A DNA stretch of 64,000 nucleotides, from contig JALHOT010000002.1 in the NCBI GenBank assembly GCA_022842845.1, forward strand, positions 62,001 to 126,000, in the 5' to 3' direction. How positions within the stretch are numbered: the stretch's first letter is position 1; each line of letters begins with the position of its first letter. Below the pieces are notes generated by a model that saw only the letters and a list, made by a program, of their open reading frames with translations, did no database searches and was not told the origin of the DNA. This document shows, piece by piece, positions 25,596 through 34,845 of the stretch. The stretch is from Cyclobacteriaceae bacterium (GTDB lineage: Bacteria > Bacteroidota > Bacteroidia > Cytophagales > Cyclobacteriaceae). Position numbers and translations under genes: made by a program.

Positions 25596-26855
25596 CTAAT
25601 TTTTCTTACTTCTTTTCTTTTTTGTTTTGGAAGGAATCTCTGTCGTGGGAGTACTGTCTGTCTCAACGTTTTTTTGATATGCTTTCTTAGCCTTTTCTGC
25701 TTGTTCGAGGGTTAATTTTTTTGCCATCTCTGCCTGTCTAACAGTTAGCAACAGTTCCTTTTGAAAATAAGCCTTGTCAAAAGTCATTTGATTCTTGAGA
25801 CGCATGATGCGTTTAAAGGAAGCATCAATTCTTTCCTCAGGTATTTGTCCTTCCTTCACCAGTTTTTTTATGATACTATGCACTTTGTCTACCGTTCGCT
25901 CTTCACTTCCGGTAATGTTGTTAGAGAAAGTCATGATGTCGATACCTGCCAGTATAGCCAACCGTATGGCTTCTTCCAAACCATAATGTTTTGTAATGGC
26001 ATGCATTTGCATATCATCTGAAAATACAACACCAGTATAGCCTATATCTTTCCTTAATAGTTTGCCAAGTATACTATCGGACAAAGTGCCAGGTAGACCA
26101 CGGGCATCCAGTTTTTTATTCACAATATGAGCACTCATCACACCATCTACATATCCTTGCTTCAGTAATTCTTTATAGGGAATCAATTCACTTTCGTGCC
26201 ATGTATTGGTAACATCTGCTATCCCCAAATGTGTATCATCCTTGGAGCTGCCATGCCCCGGAAAATGTTTGAGCACCGTAAGCACCCCTAACTGCCGATG
26301 CGCTTCGATAAACGCTTTCGCCATCATGGCAACTGTGTCTGGATTGACAGAATACGATCTTTCAACTTTTGCAATAATAGGATTGTTGGGATTAGAGGCT
26401 AAATCGACCGTAGGAGCAAAGTTTACATTAATACCCAAGCCAGCGAGTGTAGCCGCGGTGGCTTCTGCATAAAAACACACTGTATCTAAAGACTTACTTT
26501 TACCTGCGTAGGCTGCAGAAACTGAGCGTGGAAAGCCATACTTCTCTTTTAAACGATTCACGCGGCCACCCTCCTGATCGATAGCCACAAATAAAGGAAT
26601 TGGTGAAGCCTGTTGATATGTCCAGACAATTTTCTTTAACCCTATGTATGAATTAGACTTAGGAATATTTTTCTCAAAAATTATAACAGATCCGACTTTG
26701 CCTTCTCTTATTTCCCTCAATACTCTTTCATCAACCTTACTATCGGCAAAACCTATAAGTAACATCTGACCTATTTTAATAGAAAGGCTATCAACTTGCG
26801 AAAAAGAAGGGATGGCCAGACAAAGGGTGAATAAAGAAAATAATAGGCGCTTCAT
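25596..26855 (-). CDS. Exported glycoside hydrolase family 3 protein (beta-N-acetylhexosaminidase type)
   Basis: 419 residues with a signal peptide (MKRLLFSLFTLCLAIPSFSQ). The TIM barrel shows the NagZ-like pattern: AIDQEGGRVNRLKEKYGFPR, the KHFPGHGSSKDDTHLG loop carrying the catalytic His-Asp pair, and the nucleophile in GVVFSDDMQMHAI. It should cleave N-acetylglucosamine linkages in muropeptides or chitin-like oligomers. Unlike E. coli NagZ it is exported. It lacks the C-terminal beta-lactamase-like domain found fused to many larger Bacteroidota homologues. The C-terminus is a Lys-rich low-complexity tail (from about 385). The PBP4-type gene two bases upstream supports a role in peptidoglycan turnover. 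Confidence 0.88.
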   Translation of the reverse strand: MKRLLFSLFTLCLAIPSFSQVDSLSIKIGQMLLIGFADSKVDERVLREIREGKVGSVIIFEKNIPKSNSYIGLKKIVWTYQQASPIPLFVAIDQEGGRVNRLKEKYGFPRSVSAAYAGKSKSLDTVCFYAEATAATLAGLGINVNFAPTVDLASNPNNPIIAKVERSYSVNPDTVAMMAKAFIEAHRQLGVLTVLKHFPGHGSSKDDTHLGIADVTNTWHESELIPYKELLKQGYVDGVMSAHIVNKKLDARGLPGTLSDSILGKLLRKDIGYTGVVFSDDMQMHAITKHYGLEEAIRLAILAGIDIMTFSNNITGSEERTVDKVHSIIKKLVKEGQIPEERIDASFKRIMRLKNQMTFDKAYFQKELLLTVRQAEMAKKLTLEQAEKAKKAYQKNVETDSTPTTEIPSKTKKKRSKKN

Positions 26856-26857
26856 GT

Positions 26858-28153
26858 TTAGTAGTTATCGCGAATGTATTCAAGAATGTTTTGCATATTT
26901 CTGCGGATATCAGAAGTGGATGCAAGATAGTGGCTGTTCATGAAAGAAAAGATCAATGTCTTACCAGAACGGGTAATTAAATAACCACTCAAGCTGTGGT
27001 TGTTTGATAGGGTCCCTGTCTTACCAAAAATGTAGGGACTATCTGCCTTGTACCAATTTCTTACAGTACCATTTTTGCCACCTTGTGCCAGCAAGGAGAA
27101 CAGGCGTTGCTCGGGCACCTTTTCATAGATCTTCTTCCAGACAGCCACCACACTTCGTGGTGTAAATAGATTGTATCTTGATAAACCCGATCCATCGACC
27201 CATACAAGTTTATCAGGTAAGTCGCTCAAATAACTTTGTTGCATGAGTCGGATGGCCGGCTCTACGGCTAAAGTGTCGCTGACCAGCGCGGAAGCTTGAA
27301 GAAGTAATTGCTCTGCTAAAAAATTATCACTTTCCTGCATCATTACCTTATATACACTATCGGCTGGGGTGTTGTACAAAATCTTTGCCTCTTTGCTCAA
27401 CGCTTGGTCGACTTTCTTAACAGGTATTTTCAGCGTGTCCTGCAGCAAAGAAATGAGCAAGGAATCGCTGGTGATAAAAGGCACCTCAAAAGTCCTGTTA
27501 TTTATACGGAGCGGAGGGTAAAAAGAAAATGAATTGCTGTGGAGATCCCTAATGAAGTCAGGCCGTACAGCAGGTTCTGCTCTTCTTACCTGGCTGGCAA
27601 ATCGAGCCGGTTCAATGAATAAAGTGTCTGCGTCCAATTTTGCCGTAACCAAATTACTATAAAGAGGAAAAGGTGAACGCTCGGGCTGATAGTAACCATT
27701 GTAATCATCCCAGGCCCAGCCTTGACCAAAGGCTGGAGATTGAAACTGAGTGGTTGACAGATAAAAGTTAAGACGGCTGTCTCTTAGAAAGTTAAAAGAC
27801 TTTGTAGGTGTATAAACTTTACTGTTTAAAAAACTGGGATCGCCCAGCGGCCAAATGATGAGGGAGTCATTGCTTTGTAAATATTTATAAGCAGGTAAAG
27901 AATCGCCCAGTATGGTGAGGCCAGTATAAAAAGTTAAAATTTTTGTGTTAGATGCGGGAGTAAAGTATTGATTGGCCTGAAATTCAAATACAGTTTTATT
28001 CTTACCTAAGTCGAATAAAGCAAAACCAGTATGGTCCTGGAATTTACTCTCTGTGGCAATAAAATTTTTGCTGAGTGTTTTTTGAAAACGTGGCGTGCAG
28101 GCAAAGGCTAAAGAAAAAAGTAATAAAACACTGAAGATTCTTATCATAATCAT
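26858..28153 (-). CDS. dacB: D-alanyl-D-alanine carboxypeptidase/endopeptidase, PBP4 (S13) family lipoprotein
   Basis: 431 residues. A lipoprotein signal (IFSVLLLFSLAFACTP) anchors it in the periplasm. All three penicillin-binding motifs are present: SxxK in PASNTKILTFYTG, SxN-like SGLSRYN, and KTG in FGKTGTLSNNHSL. Length and order fit class C PBP4, with a domain inserted between the first two motifs. It trims or opens peptidoglycan cross-links. Its ATG overlaps the DinB stop (ATGA), and the GH3 enzyme follows by two bases, a coherent cell wall pair. I chose the first of two close ATGs because of the overlap. Confidence 0.88.
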   Translation of the reverse strand: MIMIRIFSVLLLFSLAFACTPRFQKTLSKNFIATESKFQDHTGFALFDLGKNKTVFEFQANQYFTPASNTKILTFYTGLTILGDSLPAYKYLQSNDSLIIWPLGDPSFLNSKVYTPTKSFNFLRDSRLNFYLSTTQFQSPAFGQGWAWDDYNGYYQPERSPFPLYSNLVTAKLDADTLFIEPARFASQVRRAEPAVRPDFIRDLHSNSFSFYPPLRINNRTFEVPFITSDSLLISLLQDTLKIPVKKVDQALSKEAKILYNTPADSVYKVMMQESDNFLAEQLLLQASALVSDTLAVEPAIRLMQQSYLSDLPDKLVWVDGSGLSRYNLFTPRSVVAVWKKIYEKVPEQRLFSLLAQGGKNGTVRNWYKADSPYIFGKTGTLSNNHSLSGYLITRSGKTLIFSFMNSHYLASTSDIRRNMQNILEYIRDNY

Positions 28154-28665
28154 TTAGATAAATAACGCTCCTGCAGCACTTTTCGGTGATGTGTCTCGTG
28201 CCCCGCAATAATGTAGCCTAATGCCAATACTGATATTTCTGTATTATTAGCCTTGCCAGTTCTCATCAACATCTCATCCGTAAAACTTTTAAACAAGTCA
28301 AGGGTACTTGTTCTTAAGTGTTTACATTCCCGTGCAAGCTGAGCTAGTGTTCTTGCATGGGCGTTTGCTTCTGGCGCATAAGTGTTTTCATCAAAGCCAT
28401 GGAGATTTGTTTTATCATTTCTCGAAAATCGCAGCGCTCTATAGCAAAAGATTCGCTCAGCATCCATCATGTGACAAATTAGTTCTTTGACACTCCACTT
28501 GCCAGGCTCGTAACGAAAGTCACCCTTATGCTCATCCACACTCAATAGCAAATTTTGCAAATGCGTGTGGCTAGTTTCCAACGCCTCTGCCAGTGGCCTA
28601 TCCATAACAGGTCTAACATAGTTTTGATAATAACCTGGAACTGTTTGTAAATCAAGTTTTAACAT
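28150..28665 (-). CDS. DinB-family (four-helix bundle) protein
   Basis: 171 residues from the ATG at 28665; the track start at 28674 is a TTG three codons earlier. The DinB/YfiT pattern is visible: WSVKELICHMMDAERIF with the first metal His, and the paired His in IIAGHETHHRKVLQERYL at the end. Such proteins bind a divalent metal through three His and include thiol transferases and uncharacterised stress proteins. It is cytoplasmic, with no signal peptide. It starts nine bases after the PAS kinase stop and overlaps dacB, so it is within the same operon. Substrate unknown. Confidence 0.85.
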   Translation of the reverse strand: MLKLDLQTVPGYYQNYVRPVMDRPLAEALETSHTHLQNLLLSVDEHKGDFRYEPGKWSVKELICHMMDAERIFCYRALRFSRNDKTNLHGFDENTYAPEANAHARTLAQLARECKHLRTSTLDLFKSFTDEMLMRTGKANNTEISVLALGYIIAGHETHHRKVLQERYLSK

Positions 28666-28674
28666 AGAGATCAA

Positions 28675-31326
28675 TTACAAATTTGGAATAACTAGGTTGA
28701 TCGTGGTGCCCTTTCCGTAGTCGCTGCTAATGGATATTTTTCCTTTAAGCTTGTCAACTGCTTGCTTTACAATATACATTCCCAAACCAGAACCTTCAGA
28801 CTTCTCTGTGGCTCTGAAAAACATGTCAAATATTTTATCCAGGTATTCCTTTTGTATACCAATGCCATTGTCAACAAAGGTTATAATCGCTCTTAAAGCG
28901 GTTACATCAATAGTAATCTTTAAAATGCTTTTCGCATTAGGGTTATAGTATTTAAAGGCATTTGAAATAATATTCGCGAAGATCAGTCGCAAGGTCATTT
29001 CATCAGTACGAAAAACCGACTTCGATTTAACTTTGATGCTGACTTGCAGCTTCTTATAATTCTCTAAATACTCAAGTTGCTTAATGCTGGATGAAATAAT
29101 TTCTTCTAATGAAACCTCACTGGTTTTAATGTCCGCACGACTCACTTTAGCATAGTTTAACATAGAGCGCACGAATTCATCCAGTTTACGTACACGGCCC
29201 TCTATCTTTTCGAGGTACTCACCTACCCTTTCCTGCTCACTATCCAATTTTGCCAAGTTAATCAGGCCTAGTACAGAGCTAAGCGGAGAGCGTAAATCGT
29301 GAGAGGTTTTATACATGAACTGGTCTAATTCGAAGTTTCGCTCCGAGAGCTCTTCCATAGCTAATTTCAAATCTTGCTCGCGTGCCTCCAACTTCCAGTT
29401 TTGATTAATCAACTCTTCATTTAAAGCCCGAATTTTTTGTTCATTTTGTTTGCGACTTGTAATATCTCTTACAAAAGCTGCCGCTCCGGTAATATTGCCG
29501 TCATTATCTGAAACGGGGCTATAAGAAACCTCCACTATGCTACGGTTTGGCAAAGCCATTTCGATGTTCAAGTACTCTCCCTTGAGCGCCCTTTTTAAGT
29601 TGGCTTCCAAGTTTGGATAATATGATTTTGGGAAAACCTTTAATACGCTGTCACCAACCTTAATCTTCTTACCCCACGACTTAAAGGCACGCTCTTCATG
29701 AGATTTGTTGAAGATCAGGTAGTTCAGTTTTTCATCTACCGCAAAAATTCTATCCTTCGTACTTTCTAAAACCGCTGTTAAGTTTGATAATAAACTATTG
29801 GCCTTTTCTTCTGTTTGTCGCTGTGCTGTAAAGTCGACAACAAACATAGCAGCACCTAGTATCTCACTCTTCTTTCCTTTAATCGGATTGAAGGTGACAC
29901 GAATAACCTTGCGCTTATACTTCTTATAATCAACCTTGTATTCATTCACGAAGCGCTCACCATTGAGTGCCTTCTTAATTTCATTTGGATACCAGACTTC
30001 GTCTACCGATCCTTTAACATATTTTCTAAAATCACCACCCAGTTCTATATCGACATTATACAGCAGCTTCATGATCTGCTTATGATTATCATTAAAGGCC
30101 AGGTACCTGAATTGTTTATCCAGCGCATAAATGGATTCCTCGGTACTCTCCATAATAGCCCGAAGATTGGAGTGCATCTGATAAAACTCCTCTTCTTTCC
30201 TCTTAATCTCTGTAATGTCTCTTACCACACCATCCATGATCCAATCTCCCTGGTCATTTTTAAACATGGTGCTGTTTAAGGAACCCCAAAAAGTACTGCC
30301 GTCTTTTCTTTTATAAAGGATCTCTGCGTTACTGACTTTGGATATTTTTTTTTGTCCTTCGATTATCTTTTTTCTGTCGGCTGGGTTGGCGTAAAATTTT
30401 ACAGGAGCTACTTTCAATATTTCCTCCATGTATTTGTAGCCAAACATTTTAATGTAAGACTCATTAACATAGATTAAACCTTTGTTTGGGGTGCTTCTGA
30501 AAAAACCTTCTTGAACGTTATTGCTGATCGAGGTGAGCAATTGCTGGCTGGCCTGAAGCTTGACTTCCGATTCCTTTTGTTCAGTAATATCCTGAACAGT
30601 TCCAATATATTGAGAGACGCGATCTGGAGATGACAAAAGACTAATGGTCATCTTCACCCAAATCTTCTTTTTGTTTTTCTTATAAAATTGAAGCTCTTGA
30701 TTGCGGACTACACGATGCTGGGCCATCAACCCCAGGATTCGGATTCGCTGACTATCATCTACATAAAAATCTCTGGGTCTGACTTTCGCAAGTTCTTCAA
30801 AATTCTTGTAGCCAGACATGCGTAAGAAGGCATCGTTAGCATATAGGAATTTCTCACCAAACTCACCAAGGAAAATTCCCTCCTCCAGATTTTTATTAAT
30901 GGTTTCTAAAAGCTCCTGGAATTGAACGGATTTGTCTTCTGCTTCCTTTCTTTCGTTGATATCGCGAAAGTTGGAGATGATGCCCCTTATTTCAGGTTTA
31001 TGCAATTGATTGGTAAGCGTAGTTTCTCCCCAACGATAATATCCCTTTTTATGTAGAAGTCTTTGCTGAAAGGTTACACTCTCTCCGGGCTTTAAAGCCC
31101 AAAATATTTTTCTTACGCTTTCTACTTCATCCGGATGAATAAAATCGATGCCCCGTTTGCCAATTAAGTCCTTTTCAACATAGCCTCCAAAATGTTGCAA
31201 AGAAGGGCTTGCATACCGTATCAGGCCATCAGCATCGTAGAGCATGATTCCATCATGTGCATGTTCAATCAATGCACGAAATCTCTTTTCGTCTAAAGCC
31301 TCATTGATGGTACTCTTCTTTGCCAT
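28675..31326 (-). CDS. Cytoplasmic sensor histidine kinase with five PAS domains
   Basis: 883 residues. Five successive PAS/PAC units can be traced (about 12-130, 133-255, 258-378, 385-505 and 510-630), each ending in a PAC-like stretch such as GIISNFRDINERKEAE or GTVQDITEQKESE. A coiled coil leads to HisKA with the phospho-acceptor His in YKTSHDLRSPLSSVLGL (near 678). The HATPase_c domain carries the N box (near 780), GIGIQKEYLDKIF and GSGLGMYIVKQ (near 846). No membrane helix is seen, so sensing is cytoplasmic or through partners. No response regulator is adjacent. It lies three bases after a lipoprotein gene and is part of the unit begun by the propeller sensor at 34760. Confidence 0.92.
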   Translation of the reverse strand: MAKKSTINEALDEKRFRALIEHAHDGIMLYDADGLIRYASPSLQHFGGYVEKDLIGKRGIDFIHPDEVESVRKIFWALKPGESVTFQQRLLHKKGYYRWGETTLTNQLHKPEIRGIISNFRDINERKEAEDKSVQFQELLETINKNLEEGIFLGEFGEKFLYANDAFLRMSGYKNFEELAKVRPRDFYVDDSQRIRILGLMAQHRVVRNQELQFYKKNKKKIWVKMTISLLSSPDRVSQYIGTVQDITEQKESEVKLQASQQLLTSISNNVQEGFFRSTPNKGLIYVNESYIKMFGYKYMEEILKVAPVKFYANPADRKKIIEGQKKISKVSNAEILYKRKDGSTFWGSLNSTMFKNDQGDWIMDGVVRDITEIKRKEEEFYQMHSNLRAIMESTEESIYALDKQFRYLAFNDNHKQIMKLLYNVDIELGGDFRKYVKGSVDEVWYPNEIKKALNGERFVNEYKVDYKKYKRKVIRVTFNPIKGKKSEILGAAMFVVDFTAQRQTEEKANSLLSNLTAVLESTKDRIFAVDEKLNYLIFNKSHEERAFKSWGKKIKVGDSVLKVFPKSYYPNLEANLKRALKGEYLNIEMALPNRSIVEVSYSPVSDNDGNITGAAAFVRDITSRKQNEQKIRALNEELINQNWKLEAREQDLKLAMEELSERNFELDQFMYKTSHDLRSPLSSVLGLINLAKLDSEQERVGEYLEKIEGRVRKLDEFVRSMLNYAKVSRADIKTSEVSLEEIISSSIKQLEYLENYKKLQVSIKVKSKSVFRTDEMTLRLIFANIISNAFKYYNPNAKSILKITIDVTALRAIITFVDNGIGIQKEYLDKIFDMFFRATEKSEGSGLGMYIVKQAVDKLKGKISISSDYGKGTTINLVIPNL

Positions 31327-31329
31327 GCA

Positions 31330-32094
31330 TTAGAATTCTGTGAAGAGTGTCTCCGGTAGGCTTTGATCAACCCTAACATCTTTGGGGCCTCTGCCATCAG
31401 ATCGGTCGGCAGACAACAGAATTTTACCGTATCGCTTGTAGTTATCGAAAGGCCAAATAGCGGAAGCCGTATCTTGCGAAGCCTTCTCAAAATAAGCCCA
31501 CTGCTTCACCAGGTTATCCTTTCTATCCACAAATACTTTATATTTATTCTCTGGAGTTGTGCCTACATTTTCGAAAGTCAGCTGCAAAACATTACAGAAG
31601 CCACCCGTGACTAGTGTATCTTCGCCTAAATACTTTAAGGTAACTCCGCTGTCTTTTAGTTTAAAAGGCATCACCAGCCAGTAGGAGTCGTTAATCCAAA
31701 TGCGCTCTGCACGCTTTAACATTGTGTTAAGCGTATCTGCTTCTGTTAACTCAATGCCTTTTATGCGAACTCGTCCCGTCCCAGTTTTCATATCCAACAA
31801 GTATATAGTACTATCGGGCAGTGACTCAATTCTTACACGTGCTTGTTCTTTATCCCACACCAAATTTCTCCTTCCAAAAAAATTCCAACTGATAAAGCGT
31901 GTTTCGTCCCAGGCCTTTCTTCCTCCTTGGGCTTTCATTACGCTATCCGCTAATTCAATAGCGGCAGGATCTGAGTAATCAACATTAAAACCTTCGGCAG
32001 CAGCATTTTCGCTTTGCGTCTCAGCATCTTCCTTTTGTGGCTGGCAAGCGAATGCCAAGCATACCAATAGCAGGGATGTAAATAAACGTTGCAT
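31330..32094 (-). CDS. Exported lipoprotein, DUF6503-like/LolA-like fold
   Basis: 254 residues from the ATG at 32094; the track start (32100) is a TTG. The N-terminus MQRLFTSLLLVCLAFACQP is a lipoprotein signal. The mature part (ADSVMKAQGGRKAWDETRFISWNFFGRRN, YKVFVDRKDNLVKQWAYF) resembles the beta-sheet half-barrel of outer membrane lipoprotein-sorting-like proteins common in Bacteroidota. It may bind a hydrophobic ligand or lipid; no activity is known. It is 26 bases after the propeller sensor gene and three before the PAS kinase, which suggests that the three are produced together. Confidence 0.65.
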   Translation of the reverse strand: MQRLFTSLLLVCLAFACQPQKEDAETQSENAAAEGFNVDYSDPAAIELADSVMKAQGGRKAWDETRFISWNFFGRRNLVWDKEQARVRIESLPDSTIYLLDMKTGTGRVRIKGIELTEADTLNTMLKRAERIWINDSYWLVMPFKLKDSGVTLKYLGEDTLVTGGFCNVLQLTFENVGTTPENKYKVFVDRKDNLVKQWAYFEKASQDTASAIWPFDNYKRYGKILLSADRSDGRGPKDVRVDQSLPETLFTEF

Positions 32095-32120
32095 AGGCAA
32101 ATTTTAACTTGAAGATAATA

Positions 32121-34760
32121 CTAATCCTCTGTTGATTCTTCCTTTTTCGAAGAGGGATTTATAATCTTATAAAGTCGGTTTTTCTCACTGGTTGATAGCA
32201 TCACCCTTCTTAGAATAAGTTCCACTGGTAATACTAAAAAGGCAATGCCTACCTGAATTCCAAAGTCCATCACAGGGCTTGAGCTAACAAAATAGGTGCC
32301 CACAGCCGCTTGTATAAGCGTAATTAAAAGAACGATGGTAAGCATTGAAAGGACCTGGGCCACCACGCGGTAGCGATTGTTCAGGGCCTGGAGTCGGATT
32401 GATAACACCACTAACAAACTAAAAATCAAAAATTCAGTGGCATAAAACCAGGGAGTCTTCCAAAACGGAGGGTCGATTCTAATACGCAACACTTCCAGCT
32501 CGCTAATTCTACCCAGGGCATCCTTGGTTTGAATTTTCAATTCATAGCTACCTAAGGCCAGGTAAGGGAAGTTTAAAAGATTACTATTAGTCCACTCAGA
32601 CCATCCGTTAAAATCGCCTCCTTGCATGGCATAGCGATACTGGGCCCCCTGCTGCGAGCCGAAACTAGGTTGGGTAATGTCAATAGTTAGTGGCCCGCCA
32701 TCTTGCGGTATTTTGTATTGCTCCGATCCTGGTTCAAAAAAAGTATCCTGATTACGTATTGACCTTATGATGAATGGATATGCCTTTAGATTAGGCAAAG
32801 ATCGGTTAGAATAAAATCTGAAGAGTTCATTGTCCTTTGTGACAACCCATATAGCATCAGCTTCTTCTGCATCTATGTAACGTAACTCTGAAAATACGTT
32901 CAGAAATTTCAGGTTTTCATGCTGTTGATAAGCCCCCTTAGACTTCCAAATTTCCTGTTGGCGGTACCATAGGTTATTACCAGCAACAAAATATTGTGAA
33001 GCTTTTCCCAGTGAATCAATATTGCGAACGGCTCCGTTGACAACCGTATAGAAGCCATTAGTATTTACAAGAAGTAACCCTTCTTTAAGTCGAAGTGCTT
33101 CCGTTCTATCAATTGATGGATTCGCGTACGCATATTCTGTTATCGTTTCTCCAAGTTTGAATCGATAAATTTTATTGGTACCACTAATCCACAGTATACC
33201 GTTTTCATCCTCAACAATGGCAGTAACATCATCATTGATGTCTTCGATCAATGTTTTAACTTCTTTATTCGACAGCGCAAAAATCTGACCCTTATAGGTT
33301 TCCCCAACAATGCCAAATTGTTCTGTAGATGCCAACCCCTCTACTGGTTCCTGGACGAGCGGGAAAGCTTTGTTATCAATAACTTCGTATAAGCCCGCTA
33401 TGCCAGCTGCAAACAGTTGCCCTTTGTGATTTAAAAGTTTTTCAACTTTTGTTTCAATGCCTGCCACTTTCTTGAATGAATAAGTGCTCCCCATTAATAC
33501 CTTGCGTGTCATCCGGACTTTTGTAATCACCGTTTCACTTTTTTCATACACGGTTGGCAAGGCCTCCTGTTGTTCTTTCTTTCTTCTAAACCATTGTAAT
33601 CCCTTTTTCTTCGCGGGTTCCTCCTGATTAGTTGCGGCAGGTATTTGTTCTGCTTGTTTTGTTACTTTCGTTTTTTTGTCGACATAATAAATCTCATCCA
33701 TGTATTGGTCTTCCTTTACCAAAAGAAAAAGACCTACCGATGTGCCTACGTACACCTTATCATTAAAGGTTTTGGCACAAAGAATATTTCCACTCAAGCC
33801 GGTGTAATGATTAAACGACCGAAAGGGAAGCTGCGGGGCAATGCAACTAAAGCCATACTCATGCCCTACCCAAACGTTTCCTTCTGCATCTGCCCGCATG
33901 CAGAAAACCTCATTGTCAGGAAGGCCTGAATAATAGTTGATAATTTCTTCTGTCTTGCCCGTTCTAGGATTAACAAAAACAACGCCCCCATTCAGGGTGC
34001 CTAAGGCGAGTAGAGTTTCATGTACCCAAACACCCGCAACCACCCTGCCTGATTTTAAATAATTAGCGTCCTCCATCTTGATTTCGCGAATACTATCTGT
34101 TTGATCCGCTAAGAAGAATCGTTGATCCTCAGTTACCATCAGGCTTTGATTTCCAAAACGAAATGCTTTGGTAATGGCTGGGATAGAAGCGGTAGATGCT
34201 GCCGCCAGTTTATTGCCATTTATCTGGTAGTTTGTGCCAGTGAGGGTGGACACGTACACATTTCCGTTAAGTTCAAATACGTGCGAAAAGCCATCTTCTG
34301 GAATTAATGGCTTAATCTTATCAATCTTTTTTGATGCAGTCTGATAGGTTACAAGCTCCTGCTCTGCTAGAAAATACAATAGTTCGCCCACCCGCAGGCT
34401 TTCAAAATAATCGAAGGCTGAATTGGTTAAAATGGGTGATACTTTAAGATTGTAGTTAGCATCAACTATTACTTGACCAATAATTCCCTCGCCTGCGGCA
34501 AAGACATTACCCTGCTGATCCACGCTGAGGGAGTAAATAATAGAGGGGCTTGAAATAGGTAGCCAGTTCTTGCCATCGAATTGGGTAAGTCCCTTACGAT
34601 TGGCAAAGTACATAAAGCCACGGGCATCTTGTGCCATGTCAAAACTAAAAGCCCCCGCTTGTCTGTCTTGAGAATAATGCGATATATAGTAATGACCCGA
34701 TTGGGCAAAACCTCCAAATGCGAGGAGTAGAAAATAAAAGCACAGTAAAAAAATTCTCAT
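32121..34760 (-). CDS. Two-component-regulator propeller and Y_Y_Y protein lacking a kinase domain
   Basis: 879 residues from the ATG at 34760 (the track start, 34781, precedes the promoter-proximal ATG and signal peptide MRIFLLCFYFLLLAFGGFAQ). The first about 650 residues are propeller-like repeats (DMAQDARGFMYFANRKGLTQFDG, MRADAEGNVWVGHEYG, VEDENGILWISG). A Y_Y_Y beta-sandwich follows (about 700-760, YRYAMQGGDFNGWSEWTNSN). The C-terminus has three hydrophobic helices (about 770-860) and no HisKA/HATPase. In hybrid two-component systems of Bacteroidota this extracellular architecture normally continues into a kinase. Here the kinase part is absent, while a separate PAS kinase is encoded two genes on. 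A promoter at 34779-34786 starts this unit. Confidence 0.82.
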   Translation of the reverse strand: MRIFLLCFYFLLLAFGGFAQSGHYYISHYSQDRQAGAFSFDMAQDARGFMYFANRKGLTQFDGKNWLPISSPSIIYSLSVDQQGNVFAAGEGIIGQVIVDANYNLKVSPILTNSAFDYFESLRVGELLYFLAEQELVTYQTASKKIDKIKPLIPEDGFSHVFELNGNVYVSTLTGTNYQINGNKLAAASTASIPAITKAFRFGNQSLMVTEDQRFFLADQTDSIREIKMEDANYLKSGRVVAGVWVHETLLALGTLNGGVVFVNPRTGKTEEIINYYSGLPDNEVFCMRADAEGNVWVGHEYGFSCIAPQLPFRSFNHYTGLSGNILCAKTFNDKVYVGTSVGLFLLVKEDQYMDEIYYVDKKTKVTKQAEQIPAATNQEEPAKKKGLQWFRRKKEQQEALPTVYEKSETVITKVRMTRKVLMGSTYSFKKVAGIETKVEKLLNHKGQLFAAGIAGLYEVIDNKAFPLVQEPVEGLASTEQFGIVGETYKGQIFALSNKEVKTLIEDINDDVTAIVEDENGILWISGTNKIYRFKLGETITEYAYANPSIDRTEALRLKEGLLLVNTNGFYTVVNGAVRNIDSLGKASQYFVAGNNLWYRQQEIWKSKGAYQQHENLKFLNVFSELRYIDAEEADAIWVVTKDNELFRFYSNRSLPNLKAYPFIIRSIRNQDTFFEPGSEQYKIPQDGGPLTIDITQPSFGSQQGAQYRYAMQGGDFNGWSEWTNSNLLNFPYLALGSYELKIQTKDALGRISELEVLRIRIDPPFWKTPWFYATEFLIFSLLVVLSIRLQALNNRYRVVAQVLSMLTIVLLITLIQAAVGTYFVSSSPVMDFGIQVGIAFLVLPVELILRRVMLSTSEKNRLYKIINPSSKKEESTED

Positions 34761-34778
34761 GCTGGGGGAATCGAATAC

Positions 34779-34786
34779 CAAATGTA
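34779..34786 (-). promoter_or_regulatory. -7 box for the propeller sensor operon
   Basis: The minus strand reads TACATTTG, an exact TAnnTTTG match, placed 18 bases before the ATG at 34760 and directly after the preceding terminator. No clear -33 TTG is seen at normal spacing. The predicted leader is about 15 bases. Confidence 0.5.
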
Positions 34787-34789
34787 AGC

Positions 34790-34825
34790 CATAAAATAAA
34801 AAAGGTGAGCATTTCTGCCCACCTT
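34790..34825 (-). terminator. Rho-independent terminator after the caspase gene
   Basis: The minus strand reads AAGGTGGGCA-GAAA-TGCTCACCTT followed by TTTTATTTTATG: a 10-pair stem (one G-T pair) with a GAAA tetraloop and a T-rich tail. It ends the surface cluster transcript. Confidence 0.88.
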
Positions 34826-34845
34826 ACTTCAGTACTCATTATACC

